From contig QEYB01000841.1 in NCBI GenBank assembly GCA_017562135.1, positions 558,001-622,000 of the forward strand: 64,000 nt of DNA, read 5' to 3'. A program made the position numbers and the translations under genes. Source of the DNA: Dipylidium caninum. Lineage: Eukaryota > Platyhelminthes > Cestoda > Cyclophyllidea > Dipylidiidae. The notes beneath the pieces were generated by a model that worked only from the letters and a program-made list of their open reading frames with translations, searched no databases and was not told where the DNA came from. How positions within the stretch are numbered: the stretch's first letter is position 1; each line of letters starts with the position of its first letter. Positions 56,289 through 64,000 of this stretch are shown here, in pieces.

Positions 56289-59200
56289 CGACGCTCCCAA
56301 CCGACGAGGATCAGAATGCTGGCGGAAGTGAGGAAAGCCAAAGGTTACGGTCATACGGTCTTCCCCATTCGCAGAGGAGAAATGAGAAACGCTCTCCAGA
56401 AAAGAAGTTAAATTTTTTTGGGAGGTAATAAAATGGAAGACATTGAGTAATGGCTGTATAATATCTATAAAAGCGCATTTTTGAAGCATAAATCACCAGC
56501 ACACCCATAGCCATTTCCTTTAATTCATAGGACTCGCGGATTTACGAATTTACACTCCCAAGTCGGGAAAGTTTTGTGAGTGGCGTGAGCAACTTCGCGT
56601 CAGGCGAGTACTCCGTTAACTCATATTTATCAACCAAAGTTATAGATGAAGACTTGACTTCTTTCAATATGCACTGAAACCATCAGGGCTCCAGTATCGA
56701 AATGATTAATTAATTTTTTTAAGGTAGAGATGAAATAACATAACTTGCAAGTTTTTAAAATAAAAAGGAAACCTATTTGAATGAAGGGTATTATTTGCAG
56801 CGGAAACAGTGTAAAAACTCTTTCACTCTTGCCACTTTGAAAGTGGCATGCACCGGGATAATATTTTTTCCTTTTCTGCCCGTCCAGAAATGCAAAGAGC
56901 TCGCTATTTACCACGTTCTCAACAAATTCCAAGGTCTACAAAACCTACTCCACACGAGGACAACATATTTACAGAGGACAATATGACAGGGATTTAGTAA
57001 TAAAATAATTTGAGAAGCCAACTTCTAGATCGTAAAATCGTTATGGCGGATACTGAGGTGGGTATGCTAAAAAGAGCGGATTAAAAATTGAAAATGACGA
57101 AATATTCTCCTCTAACTTTGTGCACGGATTTCCACTCGCAGAGTTTCTGCCAAGTTAAAAAAAACTCGGCGTCAGAATGAGGTAGACCGGCTGAGGAGTT
57201 GTTTGAGCGCCCCGCTTTTCACACCGCCTAATTCGAAACAGTGGCGTTCGCCGAGAACGCGTCCATTTCTTTCCTTTACGCTTTCATTGTTTGCATTTAC
57301 ATAACGAAAAAGTATGGTGAGGTATTTTCGTACGTTGTTGTTGCTTTGATCCCCCTCAGCCACACGCCGTTTGAAAAGTCAACCACTTATTTCAAGTTGT
57401 ATTTTGTAAAACATCGATGTGATTCACCTTGGCGACGTTTTGGACGTCGGTTTCCGATTCTGGGGAAGTGTGTCGTGTTTTTACGCTAGATATAGTGCAA
57501 CTCTTAAAGCCCTAACCTTCATTTCAGCTTGAAATATGTGCGTGATTGTAGGTTACCTGGCAGACATTCTCAAAGCACGAGGTATTTTGACGTGCAAACT
57601 AAACCTCTTCAGCCCAGACTTCAGGCAAAAAGCGTTTAATCCTTGAAAAATTTTGCCTCCAGCAAATGCATTTCCTTTACACGTTCGCTGCTCGGGACGA
57701 CGATGTCGAGGCTGACCACCAAAGGAATTTCAATTTTAATGTACTTCGTCAATTTACCAAATGGTTAACGTAAATCACTCAATACCACTGAAGCCGTTCA
57801 GTTACGCTGTTGCCCTCACAATTTTGCAGCACTGAAGTGTGTGCCTAAATGCTCGAATTTTTTTTATTTTCAGGTCTGTACGAGTACCATTAGATTGTCT
57901 GTGGATATACGAGGCGCACCAAATTACTCTTTGCCGCAACGTTTCATTTTTCGCGGTTTCAACCAATGGAGTATTTAATATGGGAGGGAAAAGGCTTTTA
58001 CACATTTTGTGATTGATATTTTATGAGATAAAAAACTTTCACTCGAGGTGTCCCTTTGCACCGGCCCGTCTCCCACTACTGCGCTGTGAAGTCCCTTTAA
58101 TGACGGTGACTCTGTACATATTCAAGTATTTACAACTCCCAACCCTCCTATCCGCCGTCAGTACGTGGATTCCCCTCCTAGAGAAGGCCTAACTTCAACA
58201 ATTCTGGGCGTGTTGCCAACACGAAGGACAGGAGTTCGTGGGTTTCCATGTGTGCCCTGTCCGGCAAACAGAGAAGGACTCGCGGTAGCACCTGTGTTAA
58301 CTTATGGAAGCGTCGGACATCATGCAATTGGCCGCGTGGTGAGCTAAATTTGCAGGCTGCTCCCTAGGAAGCTCAGAGCAGGAAAAGAATCATTCCTGCG
58401 AATAGCAGTTGCTCCGAGGATTCGCATAATCTAACCTCGTTACGAATGAAGACGAATAAACCCTCCGAACGAGTTTCTTTGTCGTTTAAAGTCCTTGGAA
58501 ATGGAAGTAAAGGTCACTTCTGCTTATCACTTTGATCTGATCGCCTCGTCAGGCATTAAATAACGCGCCGCCAAAGAAACAACAAGTTACAATTGAAGTA
58601 TTCTAACTTGCTGCTACATGTTGAGGGAGGATTTTGCCACCGTCCTGCAAGGCGCGAATTGAATTTCCAAATGGGAATTTCTCAGATTGTCCTAGTAATT
58701 TCATAATTTTGATTGAGGAAATTGCTGCAGAAGGCGGATGGGGAGTGGATTAAAACAAGTGCTTTCCACTTGTAGAAACCTGGTCCAAGCTCAATGGGTT
58801 TACGGCAGTTGAATTTTTTGTCATAGTCTTTCATTTTGTAAATTCTATGAGGCTGAAAAATAGGTTCTCCGAAGGAGTCAGGCTGTTGTAGATGCCCTAA
58901 GAAACTTCCTTTTTTCACTCCGCGGGTCCCAAATCCGCGCCAATCCCAGTTTTAAATAGCAACTTATGATTTAATTATTCACAACTCTTCGGCATCCCGA
59001 GGGGAGGAAGTCGCGTTTTCGTCAGAACTTCTAATTAGATCTTTAAAGTGCAGATCTGTGTGAATGTCGTCCCAGCCGAACCGGCGGTAGGTGTTAAGGC
59101 GCAGAAAGCGGAGATTGCAAAGTTTTCCATCATCACCAGAGACGAAGTACACCAGTCTCGGGAGATTGACGAGTCGGTGGAAAGTCTCCACCCTGAATGG

Positions 59201-59632
59201 ACAGACAAAGAGGCGCGACGGAGTGGAGTTGAGGCTCTTGCGAAACGGGAGAGAAAAGTGGCCACCTTCAAGGGACCAGGCATAAAGTGCTTTTGTCTGG
59301 ACGCAATTTGGCTCATTCGCGACTCCGTGGTGGGTAATTATGGCAGTCGGGCAACCTTTACGGTCGATTTGGCTAAGTGAGTTCTCAGATTGACGGAAGG
59401 TTGTGCTCTCAATCGAATGACGGCGATGGTAACAATCAAATCAGACATTTCCACAAACAAGACAATTAAATGTCGCTCACACCCACGAGGATGTCAACAC
59501 GAAGGCAAATCATCCTTTGCCTTTCCTCTTAATCTTAGAATGAAAGGGATTTCAAAGAAAAAGACGAGTTTATGTACAAAACAACACAACTTGTTGTGAG
59601 TCCATTGACTGTAAACAGAAAAAAAAAATAAG

Positions 59633-60565
59633 TTAATCGTAGTTGGATGCATAAAACCTTGAGGCGCCTGTGTCATTCCACGCGAGACCTCTGCGTACCC
59701 CGTGGGGAAATCTGCCCCCGATCCAGCCATTGCCCGACTCCGGCTCCCGCGAATCCCCGTAGTCACCGAATTGCATTGGGCCCATTGTGAGTCTCCGGGC
59801 CAAATTAAGGACGCTGCTTCCTCCGCCACCGACCGAGTTGATTTGCCTAGCTGCTGACAACTCCGCTGTGGCTCGGTTGAGCGCCATACTCAAGCGTCGA
59901 ACCTGGGCCGAATTAAGACCCGGCGATTTAACTGGCTGATCGGTCGAGTTTGAGCCTGAGTTCCTGGCCACCGGGTCCTGCCCCTCCTCCTCGGACTGTT
60001 CGTTGGATTTGGATATTAGACTGTCATCTTGGGGCATATTGAAGGCGATTTCTTTTGCACGAAATTTGTTGGGTAAACTTCGCTTCCAAAAACACGATTG
60101 AAGGACTAGTCCAAAAGCGGTTATGAGGAGTAGGCAACCACCCACAAAAATGGGCTCGATGTGGAGAAAGTGGCCTAGAAGGATTCCGACTATACCAAGA
60201 ATTATCCCCCCGATGGGTAGACAGTAGACAAAGATCCAATGGAGAACACGTAGACATCTCCGCAGTCGCCGTTTTCGTTTGGTTCGTTTATGGACCCCTC
60301 GGAGGAATTCGAGATTGGCTGAGGGATATACAGTCGTAGTATCCTTTATATGTCCCTTAGCAAACCCGGAGATTTCGGTAAGAGTGGATAGAGACGGAGA
60401 AGAGGGAGGAGAAGAAGGCGGCAAGTTGAATTTAATGGAATATCTCCCCCCATTTCGGGTACTTTCTGCTATTGTCGACAACGCTTCACTTCTGCCATGG
60501 GAACCGTGAAGCTTTTCGAGAGAAACACCTTCATCTTGCGTGTCTGCGCCCTGCTCCTTGGCCAT
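59633..60565 (-). CDS. uncharacterised two-transmembrane protein, intronless
   Basis: The frame of 310 codons runs from ATG (60565) to TAA without a stop; it is the longest open frame in the window. Residues 1-95 are hydrophilic and Ser/Pro-rich (LPPSSPPSSPSLSTLTEI). A basic cluster, RTKRKRRLRRCLR, precedes two hydrophobic helices, WIFVYCLPIGGIILGIVGIL and FVGGCLLLITAFGLVLQSCF, separated by a short LGHFLHIEP hairpin. About 145 cytosol-type residues follow. Basic residues before helix 1 and after helix 2 (CFWKRSLPNKFR) predict both termini in the cytosol. The C-terminal part holds SAQVRRLSMALNRATAELSA and LNLARRLTMGPMQF, possible phosphorylation or amphipathic segments. I cannot name the family. 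It is transcribed convergently with LAR. A retrocopy is possible but no poly-A tail is seen. Confidence 0.75.
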   Translation of the reverse strand: MAKEQGADTQDEGVSLEKLHGSHGRSEALSTIAESTRNGGRYSIKFNLPPSSPPSSPSLSTLTEISGFAKGHIKDTTTVYPSANLEFLRGVHKRTKRKRRLRRCLRVLHWIFVYCLPIGGIILGIVGILLGHFLHIEPIFVGGCLLLITAFGLVLQSCFWKRSLPNKFRAKEIAFNMPQDDSLISKSNEQSEEEGQDPVARNSGSNSTDQPVKSPGLNSAQVRRLSMALNRATAELSAARQINSVGGGGSSVLNLARRLTMGPMQFGDYGDSREPESGNGWIGGRFPHGVRRGLAWNDTGASRFYASNYD

Positions 60566-60626
60566 ATCAGTTAGCGCATTTTACTAACAAGTCTCGTGGT
60601 AATTAGCACCTTAGCTAGAAGTGGTG

Positions 60627-60700
60627 ATATTTATTTTATTTCGACTGGTTAAGTGATTGGTCAGAATGTGCGTTTTCTAGGTCACGTGGGACCAGCCAAT
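60627..60700 (-). promoter_or_regulatory. candidate promoter of the two-transmembrane gene
   Basis: Upstream of the ATG on the - strand are an AT-rich AAATAAAATAAATAT stretch (60627-60641), a CCAAT box (60656-60660), an E-box CACGTG (60683-60688) and a second, inverted CCAAT box (60696-60700). The spacing from the start codon (60-135 bases) is promoter-like. It is inferred from motifs only. Confidence 0.4.
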
Positions 60701-62940
60701 CACAGATTTCTCAGTTCGCCTAACAGCTGATTCAAGGCCCGAGGTTAGACAAGCACCGAAATGTTAGGCGAAAGAAGTTTAACAAAAGAAAGAGACACTA
60801 CCTCCAAAACAATTAGGTCATTCACCCAATCCAACTTTTCTGTCCATACATGGGGAGATGAAATTTGTGCAGTGTAGTAGTTGGTTAATGCGCTAAGCCT
60901 GAAATAGGGCAAGTGTTACTCGCGCCACTTCGAGGTCTGTTTACCAATTTTACTATGGGAAGCAGGGAATTTGTTGGTATTTGCGGACACATGGAGCCAA
61001 GATAGCGCCATAAAGGGAACAAGTACGTTTGCACACACCTTTACTTGATGTAGACACACGATGTGGGTCAAACGCGCATTCTTAAAATAGAGCCAGTGGC
61101 GAATAAAAGTCTGACCATTGTCCTTCCCGTCACTGTAACCGAAGGCATTATTGTAACCTTCTTACCATGAATTGTTGGTGTTCCGTGCGCGTGTGCGTTA
61201 AGAAACGTGAGCCTTATTGAAGGTTCACTGGGTGATTTCAACGTTAGAGGAGGGGTGCGCATGTTGGGCTGAGAAATGCACCCAAGATTTGGGAAATTCC
61301 TTAAACCCTGCGGTTAGGAGGGGTGCAAAAAGAAGTGCATCGCAGAAAAAGGTCAGAGGTGGGGAGGGATCCAATCAGCATTGTATATTATGTCCCCAAG
61401 TAGCATTAGTGAGGCCCCTTCAGCCAGAAGGTTAACTGCCGGCATCACTATAAAAAGGCCTCCAACTTGTACTCAAATGTTCAAATGGTCTAACCTACAC
61501 CCTGGAGCTGTCATCCATAAAAGGTCAGGCATGGCGAACAATGGAAATGGCATTGCTGCGGCCTATCGAATCCTTTCCTTATTGTCCTCTTTCAATCCCA
61601 ATGTGAAATCCTTTCTCATACATCACCTTTTGTGTTTTCGGCAGAACTGATACATTACTACACCAAATCACACGCGTATACCTTGCGGTAAGCTGAGAAT
61701 CCCAACTAATCCTGTGGAAAATCGTGCTAACTTCGCCCATTCCATCCAGTGAGATCGAGTGGTGCAGGAAGATTATCTGAGCGCCACGCGTAACCTTGAC
61801 AAGAACCAATAGGAGGCGTCGAAGTGGCGGGTTGGAGACAGAACGGGACGGCATGAGGTGATGTGAAGTGTTTGGACAGTCGACGAGAGTCCTAGTCACT
61901 TACGTGATTATAAGTGGCCACGGAAAGGAGATTAGCCGAAATTTCCACACCCAAAATTCGCAATGATTTGGCTCTTATGCCATTTAGGACAGTAGAACGC
62001 AGAAGGGGAAAAACAGTAGATGATAAAAGTGTCTTGACTCGCAGATTAGGTTTCCCTTCACTCCACGTGGGTGCAAGAGGAACGTAGTGATGCAGAAGGA
62101 GGTGCATTCCACTCTTGTCTCTCGGGAGGGGGGTGAATTCTGCCCACTCAACCAAGCCGTGATCTCATCACTGCCGTTCACGACGGCGTTGATGGACAGT
62201 GAGGCAAATTTGTGGGAGACACGGTCTTCCAAGCCAAAGTATGTAGGTCTTTTTTCATGACCGAATGCTGCTCTCGAGAACAGAAAAGTGAAACCATTCA
62301 AACGCTTTCCTTCTCGACGCAGGGGGGGGGGTTAAGGAAAATGTTAACTCTGATGGATCGGACATCCCGCATTGGTTCAAATCCTCTGAGTACTTCGGAC
62401 AGCGAGGCGATCTCGATAGCGGTGGATCCGCGAAGTTATTGCGATGACCACTGATGCCGTCAACTGCCACTGGCAAGAGGAAAAGCATGAGATTCTCCTC
62501 GCTACCCCGATAACCTGTGGATCGTCCATGTTCGCTTTGTATGCCTCCTCGATGCGGCTAACGACCGCGCTCGCCACGGAAGAGGATTTAAGCCGCATGG
62601 TAGTCAAGGTATGTTGATCGTTGAAATCCATTTTGCCTCGCTTTTTCCTTGTTTACAACAACACACCACTACTGTCACTTCGATGCAAATTCAGTGACAG
62701 TTGTGTTGGCTTCTGATCTGTCCGTAAAAGACGAGGCAGTCAGACGTTTCACCAATCTACCAAACTTCCATCCCGCTTACACCTGACCCGCATACTCCAT
62801 GGGAAGTCGTCAAATTGACTCGTTTTACTACTTTTAATGTTAATTTCTTTAGTCTGGAAACTATTAACCGCGTGTTTCTTAAATTATGAGAGCGATATAT
62901 TGCAACTTGCACACGATATTTCTATTTTCTTTTCATTTTA
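60701..62940. other. intergenic, nothing recognised
   Basis: No gene, RNA or mobile element that I can support. Frames near 62377-62631 on the - strand are open but show no known signature. Confidence 0.55.
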
Positions 62941-62949
62941 TGCTTTGCC

Positions 62950-63265
62950 GAAGGCAGGTAGATTCTTAGCGCAGCTCGAGAAGCTTCGAGAAATATCAAG
63001 GAGGCATTCGAAAATGGGTCCACTAGTGCAAAAGGCCTCGGCGCTGGTTGCGAGAATCGCGCTATGGCAATTTGAGTATTGTGAAGGAGCTTGGAGGAAG
63101 ACCACCGGGCCCATTTGATGAAGACAAGGAGGAGGAGGAGAAGGAGGAACGCAGGACGGCTGTGGAATCCGGTCCATTCACAAAAATTTTTAATGAACTT
63201 GGGTCAAACCGAGGAACACAGCCATTCAGAAAAAAAGACCTGTTTGCTGATCGGATGAATTGACG
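62950..63265 (+). mobile_element. mariner relic, N-terminal part, + sense
   Basis: In + sense one reads GNLSIVKELGGRPPGPFDED, KEEEEKEERRTAVESGPFTK and IFNELGSNRGT. These match GDFSLEDEERSGRPSxxDDD, ALVEADPRQT and ELAEELGxxxST of Hsmar1-like mariners. A CTTAGCGCAGCTC segment at its start is shared with copy B (32713). Confidence 0.7.
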
Positions 63266-63332
63266 CCACCGGAGATGATCGGCAGTCCGCAAGAGTAAGC
63301 TCAAGCAACTGTAAATAAAACAAAACACAACA

Positions 63333-63355
63333 CAGTACAGTACAGTACAGTACAG
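63333..63355. repeat. (CAGTA)n pentanucleotide repeat, about 4.6 units
   Basis: Perfect CAGTA units between two mariner fragments. Confidence 0.9.
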
Positions 63356-63734
63356 AATACACGTCCAAGCACAGTTCGGAGGTCGTCTTTCCAATCACTG
63401 ACTAGGACGTCTCCGTTTCCATCCTCATTGGAAGCACGTCCTTTCGACTTTCCCCTTGGACTGAGAGGAGAAGGAGGAGGACACTGAGGCGGAGACCTCA
63501 TTACCGGCTTGAGATCAAGTTGCCGGCAAATTCTCCTCCTCTGAGGTGGGCGCCGACCCAGTATCCCCGGAGAGGTGGCCCAGATCTTCCCGAGGAGGGG
63601 AGGTGAAGCCCTTCGACCCCGGCGGTCGCCACGAGGAGGCGTCCAGGTCTGCACCATGACTGCGAAGGGTCATGCGCGTCATTTGGCTACCTTGGGAGTG
63701 TCGGATCTGGATCAACTGGCGAACAATGTCCGGT

Positions 63735-63990
63735 GATAGTTTCACAAATTTCGTTTTGGCAAGTTGAGTGTCGTCAAGGAGCTAGGGAGGTGGAAGACCA
63801 CCGGCAAATGTTAATGATGACGAGAAGGAAGAATAGAAGACCACTATGGAATCCGATCCACACAGAACAATTTTTAGTGAATTTGGGTTTAACCAGAGGA
63901 ACACAAACATTAAAACGGCTATGTAAAAAACACTTAAGTACAATAAATACTAAAGAAAAAAAGGGATTTCTGTGCCGACAGGACGAACTG
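63735..63990 (+). mobile_element. mariner relic, N-terminal part, + sense (runs to the window edge)
   Basis: In + sense one reads FHKFRFGKLSVVKELG, matching FQKFRSGDFSLEDE, followed by equivalents of VEADPxxTT (IRSTQNNF). It parallels the 62.95-kb relic, suggesting a tandem pair of N-terminal fragments separated by the CAGTA repeat and 380 unassigned bases. Confidence 0.65.
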
Positions 63991-64000
63991 AGTCGTTCGG

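Larger units (their letters stand above)
52122..59632. other. intergenic region, no supported gene
   Basis: Seven and a half kilobases with no protein I recognise and no clear RNA gene. It contains microsatellites, homopolymer runs (C-run near 53357, C- and G-runs near 54400 and 54590, G16 at 56273) and short frames with no domain signature. A pair of overlapping frames on the - strand at 58979-59316 looks mildly coding-like but matches nothing I know. Confidence 0.6.

Noticed and set aside
59035..59380. Overlapping open frames on both strands (110 and 93 codons)
   Set aside because: They are mildly coding-like in composition, but with no motif, splice context or repeat evidence; left as unassigned intergenic sequence.
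62377..62631. 84-codon frame on -
   Set aside because: No known domain, short, and no supporting neighbours.
63333..63355. Regular short repeats considered as a CRISPR-like array
   Set aside because: Units are five bases with no spacers, in a eukaryotic genome; it is a simple microsatellite.

Overview
This window is animal (metazoan) genomic DNA dominated by one large, intron-rich gene on the + strand. That gene is a LAR-class (type IIa) receptor protein tyrosine phosphatase, orthologous to Drosophila Lar and vertebrate PTPRF/PTPRD/PTPRS. The species cannot be fixed from the sequence. Multi-kilobase introns full of dead mariner elements and balanced base composition fit an invertebrate such as a parasitic flatworm, but that is a weak inference. 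Nothing is bacterial: there are no operons or CRISPR arrays, and I saw no convincing tRNA or rRNA gene.

Layout. Bases 10-345 encode the third Ig domain, so the signal peptide and Ig1-2 lie to the left of the window. FN3-1 to FN3-4 follow at 4.6-14.4 kb, FN3-5 to FN3-8 at 21.1-31.1 kb, and a membrane-proximal region with a tetrabasic furin-type site at 31.4-34.4 kb. The transmembrane helix is at 34.7 kb, the cytoplasmic juxtamembrane region at 37.0-38.6 kb, the catalytic D1 domain at 40.6-47.8 kb and the pseudophosphatase D2 domain at 47.8-49.0 kb. The stop codon is at 48967-48969 and an AATAAA signal lies at 49138. All listed exons join in frame with AG/GT borders, mostly with phase-1 introns between FN3 modules.

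The most interesting structure is between FN3-4 and FN3-5. At 14616-14812 an open exon candidate, phase-compatible with FN3-4, encodes a second transmembrane helix with a basic stop-transfer sequence and a stop codon, with an AATAAA about 290 bases later. At 17337-17442 an ATG exon encodes a signal peptide and ends in phase 1, matching the FN3-5 acceptor; just upstream lies a CpG-rich block with three CCAAT boxes. The locus may therefore make a full-length receptor, an upstream Ig/FN3 adhesion protein with its own anchor, and a downstream short receptor phosphatase (FN3-5 to D2). The short form would parallel the short PTP-3B isoform of C. elegans.

Mobile DNA. At least twelve broken mariner transposase copies, from about three subfamilies, lie in the introns and flanks. 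Two inverted pairs stand out. A 557-base pair, about 98% identical by eye, flanks the cleavage-site and transmembrane exons. A longer, roughly 90% identical pair flanks the D2 exons and the gene end. The first family also shows a mosaic pattern that suggests gene conversion.

Downstream, 49.1-59.6 kb and 60.7-62.9 kb hold no gene I can support apart from mariner relics. On the - strand at 59633-60565 an intronless gene encodes a 310-residue protein with two transmembrane helices that I do not recognise.
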